A stretch of DNA of 64,000 nucleotides from Pontibacter sp. G13 (GTDB taxonomy: Bacteria; Bacteroidota; Bacteroidia; J057), in contig NZ_CP134696.1 in the NCBI RefSeq assembly GCF_031851795.1, forward strand, positions 2,527,001 through 2,591,000, written 5' to 3'. This document shows, in pieces, positions 8,838 through 18,100 of the stretch. Below the pieces are notes generated by a model that did not search any database, had not been told where the DNA came from, and worked only from the letters and a program-made list of their open reading frames with translations. How positions within the stretch are numbered: the stretch's first letter is position 1; every line of letters starts with the position of its first letter. A program made the translations under genes and the position numbers.

Positions 8838-8869
8838 GACCAGAGCCTGAAGGTTTGGCATAATCCTGT

Positions 8870-8877
8870 TATCTTTG
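8870..8877 (+). promoter_or_regulatory. candidate Bacteroidota -7 promoter box
   Basis: TATCTTTG fits the Bacteroidota -7 consensus TAnnTTTG. It ends four bases before the ATG at 8882, so it would give a nearly leaderless transcript. No good -33 TTG is found at the usual distance, so this is tentative. Confidence 0.4.
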
Positions 8878-8881
8878 CGCC

Positions 8882-9085
8882 ATGCAAGAGACGATCAACG
8901 ACATTGCCTACTTCTTTCTCCGCTCAGGCTGGGGAACCCTTCACATCATCATCATCTGCATGGTGGCGTATGTCGTATGGAAAGATTCGACCAAAACCCG
9001 TAAACAAAAGATCGGCTGGACGGCCTTGGTAGCGCTCCTTCCCATCATCGGGTTGGGGATCTGGCTGTTTAAAGACCGGAAGTAG
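8882..9085 (+). CDS. small PLDc_N-type membrane protein
   Basis: 67 residues with two hydrophobic helices: TLHIIIICMVAYVVW and a second around ALVALLPIIGLGIWLF, the latter ended by KDRK. This is the layout of the PLDc_N (phospholipase D nuclease N-terminal) family, which occurs both fused to phospholipase D-like enzymes and, as here, alone. The stand-alone forms have no known activity. The gene is separated by 44 bases from the exported protein upstream and may be co-transcribed with it or use the promoter-like box just ahead. Confidence 0.8.
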   Translation: MQETINDIAYFFLRSGWGTLHIIIICMVAYVVWKDSTKTRKQKIGWTALVALLPIIGLGIWLFKDRK

Positions 9086-9669
9086 GTCAATTTCTGCTTC
9101 ATCCCTCTTTATGTAAGATTTTTGACTGATTGCGAGAGCGCCCGTAATCCCCGTCTACATTTTCCCTACTTTCGGATTGTGGTCATAATTTCCTGCTGGA
9201 GTTTTGCATGGATGACCTCACCTTTCTGCCCACAACCCTCCTTTTTCCTCCATCATTTCTTAATCGACCGGATGACCTACATTGACATTCGAAAAATAGG
9301 GGCTACGCCAATCCGCGTTTGTTCCTTGCGATAGGCGCATCTCCAAAAACTTGTACTACACGCTACCTTTTGCGCGGACCATCCCATGTTGGGCATGGTC
9401 CGCGATGTTATTTGAGCCTCGCTATTTTCCCTGTATTCGAATGGCTCAGGCAATGGATTACCCCCCAAAAAGGTGATCGATTTCCTACAAATCCCCCTTC
9501 CCAGCCTCAAAAGGCCACTTCGCAGCGCAATTCCCGCAGGAATGCAACACCCTGCAACCTCTTCCCCTATTTGGAAATATCCATTTCCTGCGATTCCACC
9601 ATATTCGTACAGTACCAATCACCGCTATGAATCACGATTTCACCGTGTAGCCCAAACCACAGAACTACC
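9086..9669. other. 584-base intergenic region
   Basis: No convincing gene. Short open frames on both strands lack leader peptides, recognisable domains and consistent composition. The only clear structure is a strong inverted repeat near its middle (listed separately). The region must hold the promoter of the large surface protein that starts at 9670, but no TAnnTTTG box stands out. Confidence 0.5.
9373..9404 (+). other. strong hairpin upstream of the repeat surface protein
   Basis: CGCGGACCAT and ATGGTCCGCG form a perfect 10 bp stem, with an inner CCCA/TGGG stem. No run of T follows on the plus strand, so it is a weak fit to an intrinsic terminator. It may be a leader-RNA structure or a protein-binding site. 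Confidence 0.5.
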
Positions 9670-12600
9670 ATGTTGAACACACAATACGCTAGAATCTACT
9701 TTCGAATGAGGCAATTTGTCCATCACAACCATGAATCCACGTCATTCTCTGATCGCATCCATTCCAGCAGAATCAGAGGAAATACTTGGCGCATCCTCTT
9801 GATATGTTGTCTGCTCTTGACCGGGTCTTCCGCTTTCCTTACAGCTCAGACTGCCTGCGATTTTTGCACAGAGACCTTCGACATCAACGGGTTACCAACG
9901 TCCTACAACAAAACCCTTGTAGATAACGCAATAGGGGTCACAAGTACCGTAGCTGCTTCCAACGCAGTGACCCTTTCTGGAGGAAATTCCTTTGTCAGGA
10001 CTGCGAATGTCGGAGGGACGTTTGAGATCGACGCAAACTCGGGCGGAGGAACCGTGATCATCAGCGATGCGGCAACGATCGGCTCGGTCAACTTCCGGAA
10101 TATCAATACCAATGACCAGATCACATTGATCATTTATGGATCGGTGGGCAACTTCCCCAATACCGCCAACTGGGCAAGCCGGAACATCTCCATCTTTGTC
10201 ATGCCCGGCGGTTCTGCCACTTTCAACAATGGCATCACCACCAATGGTTCCAATTCAGGAGCCGATTTCGTCATCGAGAATTTGGGTACAGTGAATGTCA
10301 ATGGGAATGCCACATTCGGAGGCATCAATACCATCCGAAACTTGGCAGAGGCGACTTTCAATGTAAATGGTACGCTCAATGCCAACAGCAGCTCAACCTT
10401 TACCCTGGTCAACAACGGCCACTTCGATATCTCCCAGATCCTCAACAACAACGGTCAGAATATCTTCAACTGTGGGTACTTCGAAGTCCTCCAGGTAGAA
10501 AACCAAAGCGGAGGGTATATCCGCAACTGTTGCAAATTTGTGGTGGAACTCTTCATCCAGCAATTGGCACAATTGCACAACTATGGTCATTTCATTGCTG
10601 GGGGGGAATCAGATGGATACCTCAACAACCACAGCGGCAGTGGCAATGATGAAACCGTCCTGTTTGATGGGGCCATTCTGCAAACCAACAAACTCACTTG
10701 GGATCAGGGAATCAAGGTCGAAAATGGAGGGGAAGTACTCATCGCAATTACCGACACCGACGAGAGCGATATTCTCGCCAACTTCACGGCCAATGGAGGC
10801 GTCTTGCCATACAATGGTGGGGAAGGCACGCTCTATCTCTGTTATCCGGATGATCTGGACATCTCTATTTCTGAGCAAACCAAGCTTGACAATGAACCCA
10901 ATCTCGAACAGATCGACCTCGAAGAATGCGAAGAATTCATCTGCGAGATTGACGATGACGAAGGTTGTAAAGAGACCTGCGCACCATTTGAACTCATCGA
11001 TGACGATCCATGTACCGATGCATTCAGGACGTTGGATGTCACCATCTGTGATAACGAAACTCCCTATGCCTTCGGAGGCGAGCAGCTCACGATGACGGGA
11101 ACCTACAAGGACACCATTCCCAAAAACGATGGCTGCGATTCTATCGTCACGTTGAACCTCACGATCAATCCCACCTTCAGCAAAACCGATCAAGCGACCA
11201 TTTGTCAAGACGAAACGCCCTTCCAATTTGGGACCAAAAGCCTGAGTACCACCGGCGTATATACCGAGGTATTTACCGCTTCGAATGGTTGTGATTCTAC
11301 GGTGGAACTGACTTTGACGGTGAATCCAACATTCTCGGGGACGGATGAAGTAACCATCTGCGATCAGGAACTGCCTTACAGCTATGGAGATTCGAGCTTT
11401 TCTGAAGGAGGTGAATATTCCGTCGTATTCAGCTCCGAAAAGGGGTGCGATTCGACCATCAGTCTGACGCTGAATGTCAATACCTCGCTGAGCTCCAAAG
11501 ACACGGTGGAGATTTGCACAGATGAGACCCCTTACACATTCGGCACCCAAAGCTTGACGAGTACCGGTGTTTACGATGAAACATTTACCTCCTCAGCAGG
11601 ATGTGACTCTAGCGTTCAGCTGTTTTTGACGGTGCTTCAATCCTTCCAAAAGTCGGACAGCAAGACGATCTGTGACAGTGAATTGCCCTTCCAATTTGGA
11701 ACGCAATCGCTGACTTCTGCCGGGCAGTACATGGAGACCTTCACCTCTGCGGGAGGGTGTGATTCAATCGTTACGCTCCAACTCACGGTCAATCCTACCT
11801 TTGACGACAAGGACACGGTTCGCCTTTGTGCTGACGAGCTTCCATACACCTTTGGCACTCAAAGCTTGACTCAGGCCGGAGATTACAATGAGATCTTCAC
11901 CTCCAAAGACGGATGCGACTCGGCGGTTGCCTTGAATCTGATCATCTGGCCTTCCTACAATGAAAATGACGAGGAGACGGTGTGCGCCGCAGCTTTGCCA
12001 TTTCAATTTGGAACCCAGAGTTTGAACACGGCAGGAACGTATACGGAGACATTCCAATCCGTCAACGGATGCGATTCCATCGTGGAATTGAAGCTGATCG
12101 TTCAAGAGGCCGATACCTCCAGATTCTACGATCAGATCTGTGCGGATGAACTTCCTTTCACATTTATGGACTCAGTCTTCACGGCGCCTGGAGAGAAGCA
12201 TACGCTTCTCACGTCTTCCAAAGGGTGCGACTCCTTGGTCATTCTCACCTTGGCAGTGGCTGAGCTATACGACATCGACACCACCGTGGCGGTCTGCGAA
12301 TCCACGCTCCCCTATCCGTTCGACGGTCAAGAACTCTTTGCCGAGGGCGAATACACCAAGACGTTGATGAGCGCTGAGGGATGTGATTCGGTCGTGACAT
12401 TGACCCTCGTCATACATGAATCTTACGAATCGGAACAAACGGCTCAAGTGTGTGAAGAAGAGCTCCCATATGCGATCGGGGACTCAGTATTCGAAGATCC
12501 AGGGGTCTACACAGTGGAATTCACCACCCAAGACGGTTGCGATTCCGTGATCAACTTTACCCTGGAGCTCCTGCCAGAATACATTTGCGCTCAGGTGTGT

Positions 12601-13764
12601 GAGGACTACACCGATGGTGGTTCGATCATCGGCTACGAATCTTCCCCAGCAGCTTACGATCCTGATCCGATCCAAGGGGGAGAACTACCCGATGGAGGTG
12701 CCAGCCCATTGGAATACATGTGGCTGAAAACCACCGATCCAAGCACGCCTTTGAACCAATGGATGATCATTCCAGATGCCTTGGATGAATCCTACGATCC
12801 GGGTACCATCACAGAGACGACTTACTATGTGCGCTGTGCCAAAGCCATCGAGTGTGGAGACTGGGTAGAGTCCAATGTGGTCGTCAAAGAAGTCAATCCA
12901 GCGCTCAAAAACTTCTGGCTCGCCAAGGAACCCGGACAATCGGATTTCGTTTTCGAAGTTGCTAAAGGGAATCAGACTATCAAATACTTGCCTTGGGGAG
13001 AGCTATTGTATTCCCGCTACCGGGGGGATAGCCTGCTCATTCAAGGAACCTTGAGAAATCCTGATGACTCCGTAGACATCTTCTATCTGTATGCGGCCTT
13101 CAAAAACAAACAAGACTGGACCTCTTGGTTGGGCAGTGGTGGCACCTACTATGCTGGTCCTTATGCATCCAAGCACCCGGATTGGTCCTACTTCGAGATT
13201 GATTCTGTCCAGAGTAAAGTGGTAGGTTTTGCGGCCAATGCAGGACAATCCAACACTTTGAAACGCCTATCTGGAAACACCATTCACGGTTTGCAGAAAG
13301 GAAGGGGAGCCAATGGCATTCAGGAGAAAAAGAATGGTGGCTATGCAGAATTCATCTGTACGGGGAATGTGGTCGGTACCGCCAAGCTGGCTATCCAGAT
13401 TTATTCCCATGACAAATCTGGCAACAATGATGCAACCAATATGGATGGATCAACGCCTGAAGGAGCAGATCCTGTCATTGCGAAATCCATTTTCAATGAC
13501 GCTGAATTCTCTGTCGACACATGGCCAAATCCGGTATCGGGAATCTTGAACGTCAGGCTTATTGGCACGGATGAACTGGCAGATTTTGAAGCGCCGCAGA
13601 TGGTCGTTCGAGATCTAAGTGGACGTGAACTGATCCGCACACCCATGGATCAGGAAGCGTCACAGCAGCAGATCGACCTCTCCCAGGTTGCCAAAGGCAT
13701 TTATCGTCTTGAAATCTGGAACCAAGGAGAAATCCTCCACTCCGAGAATATCTCCAAAAGATAA
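9670..13764 (+). CDS. T9SS-secreted surface protein with ten Cys-containing repeats
   Basis: 1364 residues. A long basic N-terminus precedes a hydrophobic export segment (LLICCLLLTGSSAFLTAQ), so the true start may be the ATG at 9706 instead. Residues about 65-400 are Asn/Thr/Gly-rich with a regular beta pattern, probably a beta-helix. Residues about 458-971 hold ten tandem repeats (listed separately). A region of about 300 residues follows, with W-rich strands. The last ~80 residues are a Por_Secre_tail: WPNPVSGILNV, then VVRDLSGREL, then AKGIYRLEIW. The protein should be exported by Sec, moved across the outer membrane by T9SS and anchored at the surface or released. No catalytic motif is seen; adhesion or matrix formation is the likely role. 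Confidence 0.85.
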   Translation: MLNTQYARIYFRMRQFVHHNHESTSFSDRIHSSRIRGNTWRILLICCLLLTGSSAFLTAQTACDFCTETFDINGLPTSYNKTLVDNAIGVTSTVAASNAVTLSGGNSFVRTANVGGTFEIDANSGGGTVIISDAATIGSVNFRNINTNDQITLIIYGSVGNFPNTANWASRNISIFVMPGGSATFNNGITTNGSNSGADFVIENLGTVNVNGNATFGGINTIRNLAEATFNVNGTLNANSSSTFTLVNNGHFDISQILNNNGQNIFNCGYFEVLQVENQSGGYIRNCCKFVVELFIQQLAQLHNYGHFIAGGESDGYLNNHSGSGNDETVLFDGAILQTNKLTWDQGIKVENGGEVLIAITDTDESDILANFTANGGVLPYNGGEGTLYLCYPDDLDISISEQTKLDNEPNLEQIDLEECEEFICEIDDDEGCKETCAPFELIDDDPCTDAFRTLDVTICDNETPYAFGGEQLTMTGTYKDTIPKNDGCDSIVTLNLTINPTFSKTDQATICQDETPFQFGTKSLSTTGVYTEVFTASNGCDSTVELTLTVNPTFSGTDEVTICDQELPYSYGDSSFSEGGEYSVVFSSEKGCDSTISLTLNVNTSLSSKDTVEICTDETPYTFGTQSLTSTGVYDETFTSSAGCDSSVQLFLTVLQSFQKSDSKTICDSELPFQFGTQSLTSAGQYMETFTSAGGCDSIVTLQLTVNPTFDDKDTVRLCADELPYTFGTQSLTQAGDYNEIFTSKDGCDSAVALNLIIWPSYNENDEETVCAAALPFQFGTQSLNTAGTYTETFQSVNGCDSIVELKLIVQEADTSRFYDQICADELPFTFMDSVFTAPGEKHTLLTSSKGCDSLVILTLAVAELYDIDTTVAVCESTLPYPFDGQELFAEGEYTKTLMSAEGCDSVVTLTLVIHESYESEQTAQVCEEELPYAIGDSVFEDPGVYTVEFTTQDGCDSVINFTLELLPEYICAQVCEDYTDGGSIIGYESSPAAYDPDPIQGGELPDGGASPLEYMWLKTTDPSTPLNQWMIIPDALDESYDPGTITETTYYVRCAKAIECGDWVESNVVVKEVNPALKNFWLAKEPGQSDFVFEVAKGNQTIKYLPWGELLYSRYRGDSLLIQGTLRNPDDSVDIFYLYAAFKNKQDWTSWLGSGGTYYAGPYASKHPDWSYFEIDSVQSKVVGFAANAGQSNTLKRLSGNTIHGLQKGRGANGIQEKKNGGYAEFICTGNVVGTAKLAIQIYSHDKSGNNDATNMDGSTPEGADPVIAKSIFNDAEFSVDTWPNPVSGILNVRLIGTDELADFEAPQMVVRDLSGRELIRTPMDQEASQQQIDLSQVAKGIYRLEIWNQGEILHSENISKR
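11041..12582 (+). repeat. ten in-frame ~51-residue tandem repeats
   Basis: Ten units of about 154 bases. The consensus is I-C-x-x-E-L-P-Y-x-F-G-x-x-S-L-T-x-x-G-x-Y, then E-x-F-T-S-x-x-G-C-D-S-x-V-x-L-x-L-x-V. Each unit has two Cys, about 30 residues apart, that probably form one disulfide. Units 4 to 7 are most alike (F-G-T-Q-S-L in all four); unit 8 and units 9-10 are more divergent. This suggests growth by duplication in the middle of the array. Confidence 0.9.
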
Positions 13765-13801
13765 TCAGAACACTTTTCCAACAGAATCCATACGCTAGGA
13801 A

Positions 13802-13837
13802 GCGGCTGTCTCACCTGTGGGGCAGCCGTTTGTGTTT
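13802..13837 (+). terminator. intrinsic terminator after the surface protein
   Basis: CGGCTG/CAGCCG stem extended inwards by TCTC/GGGG wobble pairs and followed by TTTGTGTTT. It lies between convergent genes (13764 and 13869). Confidence 0.65.
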
Positions 13838-13868
13838 AGGGAAATGGGAACAGAACAGCATTCGTGGA

Positions 13869-14606
13869 TCAGGAAGGAAGTTTGGATCGATAAGCCGAGT
13901 AATGATCCACATTTCGAGTCCGCCTCGCAAATTGGCCATTGGGCATCAATTGGAATTTGGTCTGAGTGGAATCGAAGGTCATCCGATAATTGGCGCCACG
14001 AGCTTCCCACACGCGTTCAGATGAGTAGAATTGAAAAGCTCCAGGTTTCGTCCGCTTTCCTCCCTCGCGAATTTGCCACTGATCATCCCCACCTGTGACC
14101 GCTACACAAGCCGCGCTGAGTAGATTGTCTGTTTGATTGGACAGCGTGATAAAGAAAAGCGACAAGCAACACAGATCATCTTTGCGGATCACCGAGCAGA
14201 TTCGCATCCCTTCATGTTCCTCCACATGGTACAGGTAGTATTCAAGTCCTTGCTCTAGGGCTTGTGGAAATACCTCATCGAAATGCCCAGAGATCGGAAC
14301 TCCAGCCAGAAATCGCTCATAATGCAGCTCGTCGATGGGATGCAGCAGATCGAGATTCACCTGTTCCAAATCGAACTTTTCTACCTGCTTGATTCCGTGA
14401 GAAATGGCCCAATTCCAAGGGGAGGAGAAGGATGTGGGAACGTCTTGGGCACGGACTTCCACTTCGAAATGCGCCCTGATTTTGGGAGGATGACTGGCCT
14501 GGGCGGCAGATGCAGGCAACGACTTTCCACAATGCGAGAGCCCCCCAGTGGCGAGAAGGCCCCAGGCAATCCAAATCAGATATGCATAAAATCGAGTCGA
14601 AGGCAT
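13869..14606 (-). CDS. exported hypothetical protein
   Basis: 245 residues, not recognised. The start at 14606 is chosen because it opens a hydrophobic leader (YLIWIAWGLLATGGLSHC). The longer frame from 14720 would put 38 polar residues before it. The Cys at the end of the leader follows L-S-H, which is not a good lipobox, so lipoprotein status is doubtful. The mature part is mixed alpha/beta with a Cys-Cys pair (DDLCCLSL) and a C-terminal TMTFDSTQ-like basic tail (RMTFDSTQTKFQLMPNG). It has no visible catalytic motif. The neighbours give no functional hint. Confidence 0.6.
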   Translation of the reverse strand: MPSTRFYAYLIWIAWGLLATGGLSHCGKSLPASAAQASHPPKIRAHFEVEVRAQDVPTSFSSPWNWAISHGIKQVEKFDLEQVNLDLLHPIDELHYERFLAGVPISGHFDEVFPQALEQGLEYYLYHVEEHEGMRICSVIRKDDLCCLSLFFITLSNQTDNLLSAACVAVTGGDDQWQIREGGKRTKPGAFQFYSSERVWEARGANYRMTFDSTQTKFQLMPNGQFARRTRNVDHYSAYRSKLPS

Positions 14607-14834
14607 GTGCAAGCGGATAGAATCAGGTTGTCCCTGTATGGCCAATTTGTATGCCACGCCTGACGCAGTAAGTCTGACAAATTGCGCCTGAGTCATTTTC
14701 ATCACGGGTTTGAGCGGCATTTTCTGGCCACCAGATCAGCTTTCATTTTCCCGAAATTACTTCACCAACCGAAACCAATCACTCCCTCAAAACTTAGAAT
14801 CGCCTGAGCATGTGCATCTCTCAGTCCATTCCCT

Positions 14835-14842
14835 TAAATTTG
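14835..14842 (+). promoter_or_regulatory. candidate Bacteroidota -7 promoter box
   Basis: TAAATTTG matches TAnnTTTG 25 bases before the ATG at 14868. No TTG is seen at the expected -33 position, so this is tentative. Confidence 0.35.
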
Positions 14843-14867
14843 TCTAAAGGACAATGGCTTCTACTTC

Positions 14868-17855
14868 ATGGCGAAAAGTTGGATCATACTGCTACTGCTG
14901 TTTGCGGGAACCCTCATCGCGCAACCAGACTGGACATCCCGACAATTTGATTATCTCGGCGTTCCTCAAGGGCTTTCTCATAGTTCTGTGCATTGCATGG
15001 TCCAAGATGAGCATGGCTTCATTTGGCTAGGTACCGAGCACGGACTCAATTGGTATGACGGGTACAGGTGCCGCACCTTCCTCCCCGACAATAGCCCATT
15101 GACGGATGGAACGGTCTTTAGCCTGTTGCTAGATGGCGACAACTTGTGGATCGGGACCCGATTTGGGGGACTGAACAAGTTACATCTTCCCACCTTGACT
15201 TGGGAAAGCTTCGTCTACGATCCCGAAAACCCTGCCAGTGCGCCCAATTATCCCATCAGGGCGCTTTCACGAGATGGGCAGGGCAATCTTTGGATCGGTT
15301 CCGATGGCGGGGGAATCAGCCAATTTCATCCAGACAAACAACTGTTTTCCCATTTCCTCAATGGCCCGGAGGATGGTTCCGCAGCTTCGGTGATGGATCT
15401 GAAGTACGATCCAGCCCGAAATGCCTTTTGGGTGGGAACTGGCGCGACGGGAATTCATCAATTCGATCTGAATCGATATGCCTACCACGCATTTTATCCC
15501 GAGTCCGGAAGCCCACAACTGAATACATTCCGAAAATCATTACTCATGGATCCAGCAGGCAATCTCTGGATCGGGACTGACGGCGAGGGCCTTTTTCGCT
15601 TCAATCCCCGGACTCAGGAATTTGAGCAGTTCCACACCCAATCTTCTCCGGCACTTTCATCAAATCTCGTCATGGATGTGGCACTTTCCCCACATGGAGA
15701 AATAGTCATTGCCACCGACGGTGGGGGAATCAATGCACTCGATCCCGCCACTCGTCACATTTCGCAGAGCCAATACACCCCCGAACAACACAAATCCCTG
15801 AATACCAACGCCATTTACTCATTGCTTTACGATGAGGATGACAATCTCTGGGCAGGCACTTTCAACGGAGGTGCCAATGCCTTCAAAGCCCGTAAGCCCA
15901 GTTTTGAGCAATACACCCAAACGCCTTTGGGCGTGGAAGGCCTCAGTCACAAGTCTGTATTGGCCATGTTGGAAGACCGAAAAGGACGGATATGGATGGG
16001 CACTGATGGCGGAGGAATCAATCTATTCCATCCAGAAGACGGCACCTTTGAGCATTTTCTGCACGACCCCAAAGATCCCACCTCGATTCCTTCCAATGCC
16101 ATCACCTGGCTGCATCAAGACCAGGAAGGGAAAATCTGGATGGGGACATTCTCTGGAGGAATGGCCTATATCGACCCCGAGACCTATGTGGTCAAGCGAT
16201 TCGAAGCACAAAAAGATGTCCCGCACAAACTCTGGCACGTCAATGTCTGGACCATTCAAGAAGGTCCAACGGGAAAAATCTGGCTAGGGACGCTTGGAGA
16301 AGGTCTACAGGTATTCGATCCTGAAACGGGCTATTTTGAGCCTTGGCAACGCGCCACCAAATACGTCCCGGGTCTTCAAAGCCTACAAATCAAATTTCTG
16401 CATTGGGATTCTCAAGATCGCCTTTGGATTGGAACTGACAGTGATGGCATAGCATGTTGGAATTCCATCACGCGTAGGCTCAAGCATTTCAGGCATGATC
16501 CCTCGGACCCCACCAGCTTGAGTGGAGATGGAATCACCTATATCACAGAGGACCGCAAAGGACAGATCTGGATCGGGACCAGCAATCAAGGACTCAACCT
16601 GTTTCAGGGAGAAGACGGCTTTCGCAAGATTCCAGAATTTCAGCATGAAACCATTCAAGGCATCCTAGAAGATCAGGAGGGGAATTTTTGGATCACGACC
16701 TACTCGGCCCTTTGTCGCTACAATCCCACACAAGGAACGCGGATTTGCTTTGATCAGCGAGATGGCTTGGAGAGTCTTCCCTTCAATAGTCCCGCCACGC
16801 TTCAAACTCGCAGTGGACACATGTATGTGGGCGGAATCCATGGATTCAACAAGTTTCACCCAGATAGCATCGCGATCCAGAATTCAGTTCCAGAGGCATT
16901 GATCACCGATTTCCGGATTCTAGGGACCTCCATTTCCTATGGAGTGCCTTTCGACGAACGGTCTGTACTGAATGCCCATATCCTAGATGCCTCCATGGTG
17001 GATCTGACCTATGAAGACTACGAATTCACCTTTCAATTTGCCTCCAACGACCTCACCCTGCCACAGAAAGTGCAGTACGCCTATCAACTGGAAGGATTTG
17101 ACCAGACTTGGCGGTATACAGCTCCGGGCGAACACACAGCTACCTATACCAACTTACGAAGTGGCACCTATCCCTTCAAGGTCAAGGCTTCAGATCTTCA
17201 CGGCAATTGGGGCCAAATGGAGCATACCATCATGGTATCCATCCGGCCTCCATTTTGGGAACAGGCGTGGTTCAAAATTGGCGTAGCCGCCCTATTGGGG
17301 GTGCTTATATTCGTATGGGTCCGCCTCGTGATTGATCGTCAAGAAAAGCTCCATCAGAAAAAAGCCCTGGAGACGGAGCGGCAATTGCTGAAACTCAAAA
17401 ACGAGAAGCTACGGTCGGACAACATCTCCAAAACCACCCAGCTGACCACTTCAGCCATGGCCATTGCACACAAAAACCAAGTATTGAATGGCGTGAAGAA
17501 TAAGCTAGCGCCGATTATGGATCATTTGGCGGGAGACTCCCGAGTGGGTCTTCAAAGCATCATCCGGGGGTTGGATCAGGAGATTCGCGACGATGATTCA
17601 TGGACTCAATTCCAGATGCACTTTGACGAGGTCCACCAACATTTCATCCAAAAACTGAAGTCCCGTCATCCCCAATTGACAAGAAATGATCTTCGGATGT
17701 GTAGCCTCATTCACATTCATCTTTCGAGCAAAGAGATCGCCTCCATTCTGAATATCTCTGTCCGCGGAGTAGAGAAAAGCCGTTATCGACTCAAGAAAAA
17801 ATTGGATTTGGGACCTGATGACAACCTGACCGACTACATTTCCAACTTGGGATGA
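14868..17855 (+). CDS. membrane-spanning propeller/Y_Y_Y sensor with LuxR-type HTH
   Basis: 995 residues. A signal peptide (IILLLLFAGTLIAQ) is followed by about 14 reg_prop blades (W-I/L-G-T-x-x-x-G-L type, e.g. FIWLGTEHGLN and IWMGTDGGGIN) forming two beta-propellers, then a Y_Y_Y domain (YQLEGFDQTW). A single membrane helix near residue 810 (KIGVAALLGVLIFVWVRLV) leads to a cytoplasmic coiled coil and a C-terminal HTH (LSSKEIASILNISVRGVEKS). There is no histidine kinase or receiver, so it is a one-protein transmembrane transcription regulator. By analogy with related sensors the periplasmic propeller would bind a glycan. The GH3 lipoprotein 245 bases downstream on the same strand is a plausible target. 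Confidence 0.88.
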   Translation: MAKSWIILLLLFAGTLIAQPDWTSRQFDYLGVPQGLSHSSVHCMVQDEHGFIWLGTEHGLNWYDGYRCRTFLPDNSPLTDGTVFSLLLDGDNLWIGTRFGGLNKLHLPTLTWESFVYDPENPASAPNYPIRALSRDGQGNLWIGSDGGGISQFHPDKQLFSHFLNGPEDGSAASVMDLKYDPARNAFWVGTGATGIHQFDLNRYAYHAFYPESGSPQLNTFRKSLLMDPAGNLWIGTDGEGLFRFNPRTQEFEQFHTQSSPALSSNLVMDVALSPHGEIVIATDGGGINALDPATRHISQSQYTPEQHKSLNTNAIYSLLYDEDDNLWAGTFNGGANAFKARKPSFEQYTQTPLGVEGLSHKSVLAMLEDRKGRIWMGTDGGGINLFHPEDGTFEHFLHDPKDPTSIPSNAITWLHQDQEGKIWMGTFSGGMAYIDPETYVVKRFEAQKDVPHKLWHVNVWTIQEGPTGKIWLGTLGEGLQVFDPETGYFEPWQRATKYVPGLQSLQIKFLHWDSQDRLWIGTDSDGIACWNSITRRLKHFRHDPSDPTSLSGDGITYITEDRKGQIWIGTSNQGLNLFQGEDGFRKIPEFQHETIQGILEDQEGNFWITTYSALCRYNPTQGTRICFDQRDGLESLPFNSPATLQTRSGHMYVGGIHGFNKFHPDSIAIQNSVPEALITDFRILGTSISYGVPFDERSVLNAHILDASMVDLTYEDYEFTFQFASNDLTLPQKVQYAYQLEGFDQTWRYTAPGEHTATYTNLRSGTYPFKVKASDLHGNWGQMEHTIMVSIRPPFWEQAWFKIGVAALLGVLIFVWVRLVIDRQEKLHQKKALETERQLLKLKNEKLRSDNISKTTQLTTSAMAIAHKNQVLNGVKNKLAPIMDHLAGDSRVGLQSIIRGLDQEIRDDDSWTQFQMHFDEVHQHFIQKLKSRHPQLTRNDLRMCSLIHIHLSSKEIASILNISVRGVEKSRYRLKKKLDLGPDDNLTDYISNLG

Positions 17856-18100
17856 TTCTCCCCTGAATTTGGGAGGTTGTCTGGGCTTGTCTGGGTAAAA
17901 AACCTTCAATACGCGCAGAAATAGCGATTTTGCCGTTACTTGTCGTGCCTTTGTCGTATGGGATAATTTGAGGATTTGTCCTGATCGGAACATATTTGTG
18001 ATGCTTAGGATCAAGACAAATCCCACCTCTCCGGCGATCCTCAAAGAGTGAAAGTCGAGGGTGGTTTACTTCCATTCATTTATTACAGAAGCCAAAACCC

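Noticed and set aside
11041-12582. Direct repeats that could be mistaken for a CRISPR or minisatellite
   Set aside because: The repeats are in frame, ~154 bases long, diverged and have no unique spacers; they are protein domains.
14607-14720. 38-codon upstream extension of the hypothetical protein at 13869-14606
   Set aside because: The hydrophobic leader begins at 14606, so the extension would put polar residues before a signal peptide.
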